The notes below the pieces were generated by a model. It ran no database searches. It worked only from the letters and a program-made list of their open reading frames with translations, and had not been told where the DNA came from. This document shows positions 1-8,158 of a stretch of DNA of 13,230 bases, in pieces (position 1 is the first letter of the stretch; the number at the start of each line of letters is the position of its first letter). The stretch comes from JBLHGN01 sp047616325 (GTDB lineage: Bacteria; Pseudomonadota; Gammaproteobacteria; Pseudomonadales; Cellvibrionaceae), in NCBI GenBank assembly GCA_047616325.1, contig JBLHGN010000078.1:1-13230 (forward strand). Reading direction: 5' to 3'. The translations under genes were made by a program, and so were the position numbers.

Positions 1-1018
1 GGCTCGTTGGGAGGAGGCTACACCCACGGTATTGTACTGGTGTCAGCCGAGAGCAATAAAATAGTCAAATCTATATATTTAGTTTCCTGGAGCAAGACCT
101 GCAAAGTACTGTCGCCATCATATTTGTACCAAACAGTAATATGTCGGGCGAATGCCGTTCGAGAAGGTGAATTACGTTGGCGGGATTGTTACTGGTTATG
201 CAATAAAAACATTGGCTTTCAAACATGGCCGTGAGCGCCTCGGTAATATATGTATCGTCGTCGACCACGAGTATTTTTGCGTGAAAAAATCTATGGTTGG
301 CGAGGCGCTCAAGCTGAACTTGCAGGGCTTCCCGGGCAACGTGTTTACAACGATCGCCCAGAGTCCCGGCGCGAAAAGTCTCAATTTGCCACGATAAATC
401 GTTGCGCGATAAAATAAACACCACGGGAATGTGATATACCAGTTTTTTGTGTATTTTATCACCCAGCCAGGCTGCCTTCGGGAAACCCCACGGCCATAAG
501 AATGAGATCGGGCATTTTCGCTTTAACATGTCCGGAAGTGCCCGCTAGAGATTGTGATACGGCGGTTTCGCAGCCCAGTTCCTCGCACTGAAGGCGCAAT
601 AGCTCGGCCTGCCGGGAGTCGTCGGCAACTATCACTATATATTTGTGGCTGTTTTCACTCCGAGTGTCTACCACGGCCAAATCGCTAAAGATTTCGGCCT
701 TTTCAAACATCGCGAGAATGCCCCGTCGAATCGCGGCTTTTGTCTCGGTCTCTGGCATTTTGTGGGAGCTAGCCAGTAAAAACAGAAGCGTGTCGAGTTT
801 TTTGGCTTCTCGTGGCATTGCCGCTAAACCGAAGCTACCGGCGGTGCAGGTCATTTGGCGTACACTTTTTTGCAGAATTTGCAGGCGCTCTGCATCCCAG
901 TTGACGTTGGTGGGTAAAGACCAGGTATTCTCGATGCTTTCCCGCTGATGCGGAAGCTTTCCAGCTAGGATTCCTGGAGAGCGCAAAATTTTGTTCTAAA
1001 TTCTGCAGAGCGTGGCAT
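1..1018 (-). pseudogene. Decayed HPt-REC-REC two-component protein, multiply frameshifted, 3' end off window
   Basis: Remnant of a multidomain phosphorelay protein read in several frames. A likely old start is ATG at 1018, but a +1 shift is needed to enter the frame giving LQNLEQNFALS (1008-976). A second frame (986-459) carries an HPt-like helix with SVRQMTCTAGSFG and then a receiver beginning KYIVIVADDS; it stops just after its PDLILMAVGF segment. A third frame (about 468-71) resumes at LGDKIHKK, completes receiver 1 (IPVVFILSRND, FRAG) and opens receiver 2 (AKILVVDDD, HSPDILLFGTNM). A further shift near 119 continues receiver 2 as DGDSTLQVLLQ until a stop at 18-20. The aligned phospho-acceptors are changed: His to Arg (858-860), Asp to Ala (492-494), Asp to Gly (128-130). 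Related proteins often end in a GGDEF domain, but none is visible here. Sequencing error could explain one shift, hardly all of them plus the substitutions. Confidence 0.8.
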
Positions 1019-1158
1019 GGTGTAGCTTACACGAATGATAGTACCTTAAGCTTAGCCTGATTCGCATACAGAGTCAGAGGTCAAAAGCAATTAATTTAAT
1101 GCGGTGCCCTAATGCCCCAAAGCTGCAATAACCCTCTCCCCGATGCCAAAATGTCGAA

Positions 1159-1839
1159 TTAACCTTCACAAGTAGAAAAATCCACCATGCCCTGTTCAAA
1201 TTCGCTCCAGCTCAGATAGCTGTTGTAAAGCGCTAGGCGCTGCAAATCACATTGGTTGACGCAGAAAGCCCGTTGTCGGCTCAAGGGGATTTCGCTCATT
1301 TTCCTGAAATCGGCGTGCTCTGCATCTATCTTGATTTTTACCTTAGTGGTCACATCCAAATTGACGTTTTTCGACTTTATGGCGATGTCTCTGCGGGCAT
1401 AATTGATAGCTAGGTCGAGAAAATTGCAAGGCTCTGACCAGTTTAGAAGGCTGTTGTCGTGATTGAGGCAGGATTTCTCCATACCGTATTGAATTTCTTT
1501 TTCATACTCGCCAAATACAAATTCGGTGTCCCAGTGAAAACCGTGTCGCGACTGACCAATAACGTAACGAGCAGCTGTCTTGCGCACCGCGTCTAAATAG
1601 CGCCACGGACCAAATTCAAAAATACTCACCTCCATACCTTCGCCTTTGGTGTTTAAAGTGTTGGATTCATTAGATTCATCGTTTAGTGATACCAGGGCAT
1701 CGGTACATGCTGTATTAACGGACAATGAGTTCATGGCATTTGGTCTGGTCTGGTTTTGTGATGGATGGCGGGCGTCATACACCTTTTGGCGGCGCAGTTT
1801 GCAATATGTCGCGGTTGCGCGGGTGTCTCTTGAACTCAT
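1159..1839 (-). CDS. Hypothetical protein, family not recognised
   Basis: Open frame of 226 codons that I cannot assign to a family. The part from about residue 69 on (EVSIFEFGPWRYLDAV onward) looks protein-like, with aromatic and charged residues mixed and several cysteines. The first 35 residues are rich in Arg, Gln, Thr and His and look less like coding sequence. There is no signal peptide, membrane segment or known catalytic motif. Starts are uncertain: ATG 1839 has AAAGG only 2 bases upstream, too close; ATG 1734 has no ribosome site; ATG 1635 has AAAGG 7 bases upstream and is the best start on spacing, giving about 158 residues. It lies alone between a decayed regulator and a c-di-GMP enzyme, in the least conserved part of the window, so it may be lineage-specific or itself decaying. 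Confidence 0.5.
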   Translation of the reverse strand: MSSRDTRATATYCKLRRQKVYDARHPSQNQTRPNAMNSLSVNTACTDALVSLNDESNESNTLNTKGEGMEVSIFEFGPWRYLDAVRKTAARYVIGQSRHGFHWDTEFVFGEYEKEIQYGMEKSCLNHDNSLLNWSEPCNFLDLAINYARRDIAIKSKNVNLDVTTKVKIKIDAEHADFRKMSEIPLSRQRAFCVNQCDLQRLALYNSYLSWSEFEQGMVDFSTCEG

Positions 1840-1938
1840 CGCCTTTGAAGAATTATGGTAATGCTAGGTTTGATTATCTGTGCGGTTGTTGGCACTTTTT
1901 GTATTTGATATAGATGTAAACTGAATTTGTGACGGGTT

Positions 1939-4900
1939 TCAAAGAACCGAAGTGGCGCTGCCCCGCCCCGCTCTATTTTTCTTAACGAGTTCAGCAAAAC
2001 TTTTGCTAGGCAAGGGTGTGCTAAAAAAGAATCCCTGCATTTCTAGGCAGCCACTATTTTGTAAAAAAGTAACCTGCTCTTGAGTTTCTACGCCTTCTGC
2101 AATGACTGCGAGTTGAAGATTGTGGCAGAGGGAGATAGTGGCTTTTACGATGGCGGCATCGTCGGGGTCGGTGGCTATATCATGGACAAAAGATTGATCA
2201 ATCTTTAGTCGGCTAATCGGGAACTTCTTTAAGTATGACATGGAAGAATAACCGGTTCCAAAATCGTCGATGGCCAGTTGCGTGCCCATTTTTTTTAACG
2301 CGTCGAGCGTGTTAATTGCGTCTTCCACGTTTTCCATAATGGAGCTTTCAGTAATTTCAAGTTCTAGTAAATCCGCACTGATATTCGCTTCATCAATAGC
2401 GCTACGCACAGTATGGATCAGGTTTTGATTGAAAAACTGTCGACTGGAAATATTCACCGACATTCTCAAGCCGTCGAGCCCTGCATTCTGCCAGCGCGCA
2501 AGCTGAAGACAGGCCTCTTTTAATACCCACTCTCCTATAGCGCGAATTTGCCCTGTCTCTTCGGCGATGGGAATAAAGCTTAAGGGTGAAACAACACCCC
2601 GTTGTGGGCGTTGCCAGCGTATTAGAGCTTCGCAGCCAATTATTCGGTTAGTGGGAACGTGAATTTGCGCTTGGTAATGCAATACCAGTTCATTGTTTTT
2701 TATCGCATTTCGTAAATCAGACTCTATTGCCAAGCGCTCTTTGGCTTGATCGTTCATTTCTTGTGTGAAAAATTGGTAATTATTACGTCCTTTATTTTTG
2801 GCTTGGTACATGGCAGCATCTGCATTTTGCAACAGAGTCTGGCCGTCATTTCCATTTTGGGGGTATGAACTAATGCCGAGGCTAGCGGAAATAACCAGTT
2901 CGATTCCGTCGAGAACAACTGGGCCTGCCAATGTTTGTATGGTTTTTTCTGCGACTAAAATAATGTCTTCGCTAGCGGTGAAATTAGTCAGCAGTATGAC
3001 AAACTCATCTCCGCCCAAGCGTGCGACAACGTCGTTTTCTCGCACCAGATGTTTTAGCCTGTCGGCCACAACCTTTAATAGTTTGTCGCCCATGCCGTGG
3101 CCGGAGGCATCGTTAATTAATTTAAAATGGTCGAGGTCAAGATAGATAATCGCCAAAGTGTTTTTTAGTCTTTGGGCATTGCTGACGGCCACCTGCAGAT
3201 GTGAAAGAAACGCTGAACGATTGTTTAGCCCCGTTAATACGTCATAGTGGGCGAGGTTGTAAATGTGCTGCTGGTAAACTTTTCTTTCAGTGGTATCGCT
3301 AAATATACTGACAAAGTTTAGGATTTCCTTGCCGTCGCTGGCGTAAACGCTGGCTGCAGATTGCCAGATAGGGTAGATATCCCCTTTTTTATTTTTGTTC
3401 CACATTTCACCCTGCCAGGTGCCCTTGTTGATTAGTTGATCCCAGAATTCTCGATAAAACGCCTGCTGGTGAACGTCCGATTTATTGATGCGAAAATTTT
3501 GCCCTACCAGTTCCTTTGATGTATAACCGGTAATTCTTTCAAAGGCATGATTTACCCTCAGTATGTTGCCTTTATTATCGGAGATAGCAATGGCTTGCGC
3601 ACTGGAATTAAATACGGCCTCGGCGAGCTTGCGCTCGTCTTCACTGTACTTTCTTTCCAATTCGGATGCGATGCGGTTGGCGTAAAGCGCCAAAATAGGT
3701 TTGGTCCACGTTTGCAGCTGCATGGGGTTGGTGTCCATGACCGCTATAATGCCGAGTGTAGTACCCGAAGGGGTGACCAGTGGCGCGCCAAAATAACTAT
3801 CGACGCCCATATTGGCGAGCAACACATCCTGGGGATATTTCTCGGCGGCTTTTGTTGGCACCAGCTCAATTTTTTGGTCGATTACGTGTTGACACGGAGT
3901 GCCCTCAAGCCTGTATTCAAAGTTATCCGCGCCACGTCCCTTTACCCATACGCTCAGGGTTGTTATAACATCCCTTGTTTCACTGGGAAATACGCCGACA
4001 AATGCGAAGTCAACATCGTAAATAGTGGCTATGTCTTTAACGCAACTATCTAAAAAATGTGAGTGTGGTCCTGCCGCAGAATAGCCAATCAGTGTACGCA
4101 ATGCACTCATGGTGCTTTCCCTTTCCAGCATCTCCTGGCTGAGTGCTTCATTTGTATTGCGTAAATCGGCAGTTCTTTTGGCGATATTTTTTTCCAGCGT
4201 ATTGGCAAAACCCTGCAATTGTTCATTTACGCTGCGTCGCTCCCTGACGCTGGCGGCGAGAATAAGCATAGAGACCGACAGCAGGCCAATAAAGCTTTGA
4301 AGAACTATAAGAGACTGATTGATGCTGGCTCTTATAAATGGTCCGTGACCATCCAAGGTGGCCACGATGGCTACGGCAGACGTGCATAACGCAAATATAG
4401 AACTGCCCTTTTCACAAAACCGAAAAGCAGACCATACCGCAACCGGAAGTATGACAAAGGCCCCAGGAGAGTGGCTCGCAATTGCGGGAAATGTTGATGT
4501 GAAAATTAACACATATAAGAGCAGCGTTGAGGCGCCAATAGCACTAATTGCGAGCACAATTCTCGCTGTTATCTTAATCCTTTCCGAGTTGCTCCACGCC
4601 AATATAAAGGGCGTTACCACTAGCGCGCCGACAAGGTCACCTAGCCACCAAGTGATCCAGATAGTGGAAAATTGTTTCTGTACGGCGCCGCCGAGAAACA
4701 AACTAAACACCCCAATAGTGGCACCTACAGCGCAGGCAATGGTAACCACGCCTACAAATAGCGTGACACCGCGTGGCTTGGCGAACGGGTATGTCTGACC
4801 GGTGCGCAGGAGTATTTCACTGGCTATTAGCGCTTCGAGTGTATTACCTATCGCTATGCTTAATACGATAGCCGGAGGAATATCGGTGGCAGCTTGAGCT

Positions 4901-5121
4901 ACTAGGGCCCCCAATAAAATCCCGGGCCATGCCTTTCTGCCAAAGTACAAGAGCGCTGCAATGGCGATGCCTGTGGGAGGCCATATCGGCGAGGTGTTGG
5001 CGTGTTCAAATGCTAGGGACAAGCCCAGCTGTGCAGCAAAAAAATAAACACTCGCTAATACAAGCCAGGGCGCCCACGTTTTGGCGTAAGTGTTTATGTT
5101 GATTTTTTCACTAGAATACAT
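1939..5121 (-). CDS. Membrane c-di-GMP enzyme, MASE1-GAF-PAS-GGDEF-EAL
   Basis: A 1060-residue inner-membrane signalling protein that could both make and degrade cyclic di-GMP. Residues about 15-292 form a MASE1 sensor with multiple membrane segments and the family motif PIWPPTGIAIAALLYFGRK (45-63). A charged helix (about 293-340) links it to a GAF-type domain (about 345-490) and a PAS domain (about 497-613). The GGDEF domain (about 620-785) has an intact GGDEF active site (703-707) and an RxxD inhibitory site, REND (694-697), five residues upstream. The EAL domain (about 795-1045) keeps EALIRW (831-836), NISSRQF, LEITES, DDFGTGYSS (952-960), the lysine of RLKIDQSF (973) and AEGVET (1008-1013), so hydrolysis looks possible. 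The ATG at 5121 follows a weak purine stretch (CGGAAA). It is transcribed alone, with no clear promoter or terminator. In such dual proteins one activity often dominates; which one cannot be told here. Confidence 0.93.
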   Translation of the reverse strand: MYSSEKININTYAKTWAPWLVLASVYFFAAQLGLSLAFEHANTSPIWPPTGIAIAALLYFGRKAWPGILLGALVAQAATDIPPAIVLSIAIGNTLEALIASEILLRTGQTYPFAKPRGVTLFVGVVTIACAVGATIGVFSLFLGGAVQKQFSTIWITWWLGDLVGALVVTPFILAWSNSERIKITARIVLAISAIGASTLLLYVLIFTSTFPAIASHSPGAFVILPVAVWSAFRFCEKGSSIFALCTSAVAIVATLDGHGPFIRASINQSLIVLQSFIGLLSVSMLILAASVRERRSVNEQLQGFANTLEKNIAKRTADLRNTNEALSQEMLERESTMSALRTLIGYSAAGPHSHFLDSCVKDIATIYDVDFAFVGVFPSETRDVITTLSVWVKGRGADNFEYRLEGTPCQHVIDQKIELVPTKAAEKYPQDVLLANMGVDSYFGAPLVTPSGTTLGIIAVMDTNPMQLQTWTKPILALYANRIASELERKYSEDERKLAEAVFNSSAQAIAISDNKGNILRVNHAFERITGYTSKELVGQNFRINKSDVHQQAFYREFWDQLINKGTWQGEMWNKNKKGDIYPIWQSAASVYASDGKEILNFVSIFSDTTERKVYQQHIYNLAHYDVLTGLNNRSAFLSHLQVAVSNAQRLKNTLAIIYLDLDHFKLINDASGHGMGDKLLKVVADRLKHLVRENDVVARLGGDEFVILLTNFTASEDIILVAEKTIQTLAGPVVLDGIELVISASLGISSYPQNGNDGQTLLQNADAAMYQAKNKGRNNYQFFTQEMNDQAKERLAIESDLRNAIKNNELVLHYQAQIHVPTNRIIGCEALIRWQRPQRGVVSPLSFIPIAEETGQIRAIGEWVLKEACLQLARWQNAGLDGLRMSVNISSRQFFNQNLIHTVRSAIDEANISADLLELEITESSIMENVEDAINTLDALKKMGTQLAIDDFGTGYSSMSYLKKFPISRLKIDQSFVHDIATDPDDAAIVKATISLCHNLQLAVIAEGVETQEQVTFLQNSGCLEMQGFFFSTPLPSKSFAELVKKNRAGRGSATSVL

Positions 5122-5330
5122 TTTCCGTTTTGCTCTGTATCTTGCTTGTTGTCGTAGTCAGGATAGCTTGAAATTAGTGGAGCGGGTGCCTGTCAACTAT
5201 AGCCGAAAGTCAAGGCTTTATTGTGGCATCATGGGTGATTTAGTGGCGAGTACGGGTATTTACCTTCGTCCGAGTGTATCAGAGGGTAAATTTGCTAAGC
5301 GTTGGCGTTGGCTGGGGGTACTTTTGTATA

Positions 5331-5356
5331 TAAAAAAGCGCTCCAGGGAGCGCCTT
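5331..5356 (-). terminator. Rho-independent terminator of the thiolase gene
   Basis: Read on the minus strand, GCGCTC, a four-base loop and GAGCGC are followed directly by six T. The stem can extend by G-T and A-T pairs at its base. It starts 23 bases past the thiolase stop and points away from it, so it should end that transcript before the c-di-GMP gene. Confidence 0.85.
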
Positions 5357-5378
5357 GAGTTTACTGCACCGCTACCTA

Positions 5379-6566
5379 TCAGGGACGTTCTATCGCGAGA
5401 GCAACACCCATGCCGCCACCAATACACAGAGTGGCCAAACCTTTTTTAGCGTCGCGTTTAATCATTTCGTGAATAAGCGTTACCAGTACGCGGCAGCCTG
5501 ACGCGCCTATGGGATGGCCAAGAGCTATGGCGCCGCCGTTAACGTTGACTTTACTTGTGTCCCATTCCAAACCCCTGGTTACCGAAATGGCTTGCGCGGC
5601 GAAGGCTTCGTTGGCTTCAATAAGATCGAGTTGATCTACAGTCCAACCGGCTTTGCTGAGGCAGCGTTGAGTAGCGGTAATGGGTCCCGTGCCCATTATG
5701 GAAGGATCGACGCCGGAACTGGCATACGCCGCAATTTTGGCAAGTGGCGTTAAGCCGAGTTCTTTGGCTTTGGCTGCGCTCATCATAATGACAGCGGCAG
5801 CACCATCGTTTAGACCGGAGGCATTTCCCGCCGTCACAGTTCCCTCTCTATCAAATGCCGGCCTAAGACTGCTAAGCCCTTGTGCTGTTGAGCCGTGTTT
5901 TGGGAATTCGTCGACTGAGAAAATAATGGGGTCTTTTTTACGCTGGGGAACCGCAACGGGAATGATTTCATCTTCGAAGCGGCCAGATTTTTGCGCGGCC
6001 TCTGCTTTAACTTGCGATTGGGCGGCAAACTCGTCTTGCTCTTCACGGCTAATGCCAAATTTCTTGGCAATGTTTTCTGCCGTTACACCCATGTGGTATC
6101 CGCCAAAGGCATCGGTCAATCCGTCAGAAATCATGCTGTCGACCAACTTCCAGTCGCCCATCTTGACGCCGTTGCGACTTCCTGGTAGCACATGGGCCGC
6201 TTGACTCATGCTTTCTTGTCCGCCGGCAATGACTACGTCTGCATCGCCAAGAGCAATAGCTTGGGCAGCAAGGTGAGTTGCTTTTAAGCCAGAGCCACAC
6301 ACTTTGCTTATTCCCATAGCTGGCGTTGAGTGAGGCAGGCCAGCGTTTACCGAGGCTATTCTTACGGGGTTTTGACCGTGGCCGGCATTTAGCACCTGGC
6401 CGAAGATAACTTCGTCTATGCTCTCTGGGGAAATGTTGGTCTTTTCCAGTAGCCCCTTAATAACGCTTGTACCCAGCTGGTCGGCGCTAAGGCTGGCGAG
6501 TGAGCCACCAAAGTTTCCGATGGCGGTGCGGCCTGCGGCCACTATGACTACTTCATTGCTGTTCAT
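5379..6566 (-). CDS. phaA/atoB-like: Acetyl-CoA C-acetyltransferase (biosynthetic-type thiolase)
   Basis: A 395-residue cytosolic thiolase that reversibly condenses two acetyl-CoA into acetoacetyl-CoA. It has the full length and motifs of the PhaA/AtoB family: nucleophile Cys90 in KVCGSGLKA, NEAFA (319-323), GHPIGASG with His351 (350-357), and the second catalytic Cys381 in CIGGGMG. HGSTAQGLSSLRPAF and GTVTAGNASG match the thiolase core. The ATG at 6566 follows GGAG with 7 bases between. It has its own promoter-like site and a strong terminator, so it is probably monocistronic. No phaB, phaC, acyl-CoA dehydrogenase or CoA-transferase lies beside it, so context does not say whether it serves polyhydroxyalkanoate synthesis, short-chain fatty acid breakdown or another route. 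The family is certain, the precise pathway is not; the gene symbol is a family label. Confidence 0.95.
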   Translation of the reverse strand: MNSNEVVIVAAGRTAIGNFGGSLASLSADQLGTSVIKGLLEKTNISPESIDEVIFGQVLNAGHGQNPVRIASVNAGLPHSTPAMGISKVCGSGLKATHLAAQAIALGDADVVIAGGQESMSQAAHVLPGSRNGVKMGDWKLVDSMISDGLTDAFGGYHMGVTAENIAKKFGISREEQDEFAAQSQVKAEAAQKSGRFEDEIIPVAVPQRKKDPIIFSVDEFPKHGSTAQGLSSLRPAFDREGTVTAGNASGLNDGAAAVIMMSAAKAKELGLTPLAKIAAYASSGVDPSIMGTGPITATQRCLSKAGWTVDQLDLIEANEAFAAQAISVTRGLEWDTSKVNVNGGAIALGHPIGASGCRVLVTLIHEMIKRDAKKGLATLCIGGGMGVALAIERP

Positions 6567-6594
6567 AAATACTCCAAGACTTTTTCATAAGTTA

Positions 6595-6623
6595 GTTATA
6601 CATAGAACACCGAACAACGTAAA
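6595..6623 (-). promoter_or_regulatory. Predicted sigma70-type promoter of the thiolase gene
   Basis: On the minus strand, TTTACG (6623-6618) and TATAAC (6600-6595) are separated by exactly 17 bases. The -10 matches the consensus at five of six positions and the -35 at four. Transcription would begin near 6588, leaving a leader of about 22 bases that contains the GGAG ribosome site. This is prediction from pattern only. Confidence 0.5.
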
Positions 6624-6710
6624 ACTCTACCGCATTCGCAATGTCTGCTTTCGGTTTGTTTATCGCAAATATAAGGTGACGTGATTAGTATCGGCTTGGG
6701 AGTGAACACT

Positions 6711-6734
6711 ACAGAATCGCTATCGCAATTCTGT
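6711..6734. repeat. Short inverted repeat, 7-base arms
   Basis: ACAGAAT (6711-6717) and ATTCTGT (6728-6734) are perfect reverse complements separated by 10 bases. It lies about 90 bases upstream of the thiolase promoter. It could be a regulator site or chance; with no T run it is not a terminator. Confidence 0.3.
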
Positions 6735-6814
6735 CTGCTGCGCCGCTGTCATTATTGTGGGACTAAGAGTATACCTGATGTGGTGGGTAGATTTAAAAGG
6801 TTTTTAGCCCTTAA

Positions 6815-6845
6815 CTGCGGTGCGTCACTAGGCTGCCCGCCGCAG
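6815..6845. repeat. GC-rich inverted repeat downstream of dolP
   Basis: CTGCGG (6815-6820) and CCGCAG (6840-6845) are perfect reverse complements around a 19-base loop, 47 bases past the dolP stop. No T tract follows on either strand. It might protect a transcript 3' end or be incidental. Confidence 0.3.
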
Positions 6846-6891
6846 GCTATTCGACAAAGTGTTCTGCTAATTGTATTGGCGCTTAAAGGCG

Positions 6892-7482
6892 CTATATATA
6901 TTCGATGGTGCGCACGACTTTTTTCACGCCTTTGGTGGTGCGCACAACATCCGTTACTTTTTCAGTCTGTACCTGGGTAAGTAAACCCATTAAATATACC
7001 ACGCCATTTTCAACAATGATTTCCACTCGGCCCGAGTTGATATCTCTATTTAATAAAAGTTTTGTGCGAATTTTTGAGTGGATCCAGTTGTCATTGGCGC
7101 GATCGCTAAAGCTGGATTTGGCGCCAATTGTCAGTTCGTTATAAACCTGCCTAACCCGGCTAATTTGGCGGGCGGTGGTTCCTGCTAATTCACGTAGTTC
7201 GCTACTGGGAACTTCGCCAGTAAGAAGAATTACTGAGTTATAGCTGTGAGTGTTGATATGAGCCTCGTCCAGTTCGGGGCTGGCCTTTTTTAGGTTTACT
7301 GCAACAATGGTCTGGAGTTGTTTGTCGTCGATATAGCCGCCAAAACTACGTTTGCTTGGGTCGGTTTGAATGGGTGCCTCGGAGGTGGCATCTATAACCG
7401 TAACGCAGGCCGACATCAGCAAGCTGAATATAAGCACCGATAGAATGCGGTATTGGTGAATTAAGTTTAGAAGTGTTTTCAT
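6892..7482 (-). CDS. dolP: Dual-BON-domain outer-membrane lipoprotein (DolP/YraP family)
   Basis: Predicted lipoprotein of 196 residues from ATG 7482. An N-terminal MK, hydrophobic core LSVLIFSLLM and lipobox LMSAC give lipid-modified Cys26. Two BON domains follow, roughly residues 50-118 and 127-195, each with the family's alpha-beta pattern and glycine turns (VILLTGEV, VVYLMGLL). In E. coli DolP binds anionic phospholipid, gathers at the division site and supports outer-membrane integrity and BAM function. It is the last gene of the lpoA-yraN-diaA-dolP run, 71 bases after diaA, its usual place in gammaproteobacteria. A GTG at 7500 would add six residues before the signal peptide; neither start has a good ribosome site, and ATG 7482 gives the more typical signal peptide. 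The assignment rests on domains plus synteny. Confidence 0.88.
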   Translation of the reverse strand: MKTLLNLIHQYRILSVLIFSLLMSACVTVIDATSEAPIQTDPSKRSFGGYIDDKQLQTIVAVNLKKASPELDEAHINTHSYNSVILLTGEVPSSELRELAGTTARQISRVRQVYNELTIGAKSSFSDRANDNWIHSKIRTKLLLNRDINSGRVEIIVENGVVYLMGLLTQVQTEKVTDVVRTTKGVKKVVRTIEYI

Positions 7483-7553
7483 AAGTGTATTACGCGTCAC
7501 TTTTGCTGTTGAATTTTTAGGCTTTCGTACGCCTGGTGTGTTGTTCTTGATTA

Positions 7554-8141
7554 CTATTCGATACCAAATAAAAGGTGGTCAATAAGATCGCACATGCAAA
7601 ATATTATCAGCAAATGAATTTCGTGTATGCGTCCACGCGAGCTAATAGCCACGCATATTTCCAAATCATTGGAATCCAGAATGGAGGACATATCACCACC
7701 GTCTCGCCCAGTTAAGGCAATTACCGATAGTCCCCTGTCGTGAGCGGCCGCCACCGCCTGTACTAAATTGCTAGAATTGCCGCTGGTGCTGACTACAACC
7801 AGCACGTCGCCAGCCTGGCCCAGTGCGCGAATGGGTTTTGCGTATACGTCTGTATATGAGGCGTCCGAGGCTATTCCGGTGTAGGTGGCAATGTTACCGC
7901 CTAACCATATTGCGGGCAGGCCTGGGCGCTCCTTTTCAAACCGATCTAACAGCGATGACGAAAATATCTGTGCCATTGCAGCGGAAGTGCCGTTGCCGCA
8001 GGCAAGTATTTTGCGCTCCGAAAGCAAACACTCCACTAACTTTTCGCTCGCCAAGGAAATTAGTGGTGTCAGTTCTTCCCCCACCTGCATCTTGGCTTCT
8101 ACACTTTGTTGAAATAAATTATATATACGTTGGTTTGTCAT
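7554..8141 (-). CDS. diaA: SIS-domain DnaA-initiator-associating protein DiaA
   Basis: A 195-residue cytosolic SIS (phosphosugar isomerase fold) protein. ILACGNGTSAAMAQ (45-58), the FEKERPGLPAIWL segment (68-80), AKPIRALGQAGDVL and the Ser/Thr loop STSGNS (118-123) match E. coli DiaA, including GNGTSA where GmhA proteins have GNGGSA. DiaA forms tetramers that bind DnaA and promote its assembly at oriC. As I recall, Leu190 and Phe191 of E. coli DiaA are needed for DnaA contact; the equivalent Leu-Phe pair is present here near the C-terminus (LLFGIE, 191-192). The related GmhA (sedoheptulose 7-phosphate isomerase) is the main alternative, and some genomes label this locus gmhA; sequence and position favour DiaA. 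ATG 8141 lies 17 bases after yraN with no strong ribosome site, which suggests translation from the operon transcript by coupling. Confidence 0.9.
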   Translation of the reverse strand: MTNQRIYNLFQQSVEAKMQVGEELTPLISLASEKLVECLLSERKILACGNGTSAAMAQIFSSSLLDRFEKERPGLPAIWLGGNIATYTGIASDASYTDVYAKPIRALGQAGDVLVVVSTSGNSSNLVQAVAAAHDRGLSVIALTGRDGGDMSSILDSNDLEICVAISSRGRIHEIHLLIIFCMCDLIDHLLFGIE

Positions 8142-8158
8142 AGTTACTATTCAAGACG

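Larger units (their letters stand above)
6567..6891. other. 325-base intergenic region between dolP and the thiolase gene
   Basis: No believable gene lies here; the 99-codon plus-strand frame from 6681 runs into dolP antisense and resembles no protein. The right part carries the thiolase promoter (6595-6623) and two small inverted repeats (6711-6734 and 6815-6845). No T-tailed hairpin follows the dolP stop, so the end of the yra transcript is not obvious from sequence. Confidence 0.6.

Noticed and set aside
1646..1861. Plus-strand frames opposite the hypothetical gene
   Set aside because: Short antisense frames without ribosome sites or recognisable motifs; the minus-strand frame is longer and more protein-like.
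5191..5196. TTGACA on the minus strand as a -35 element for the c-di-GMP gene
   Set aside because: No acceptable -10 hexamer lies 15-19 bases downstream.
5090..5449. Plus-strand frame of 119 codons across the gap between the c-di-GMP gene and the thiolase gene
   Set aside because: It overlaps both neighbours antisense, crosses the thiolase terminator hairpin and shows no protein-like pattern.
6876..6893. GGCGCTTAAAGGCGCT at the dolP stop as a terminator
   Set aside because: The arms pair for only four bases (GCGC) and there is no T tract after them on the minus strand.
6681..6980. Plus-strand frame of 99 codons upstream of dolP
   Set aside because: It overlaps the dolP 3' end antisense, has no ribosome site and a composition unlike a real protein.
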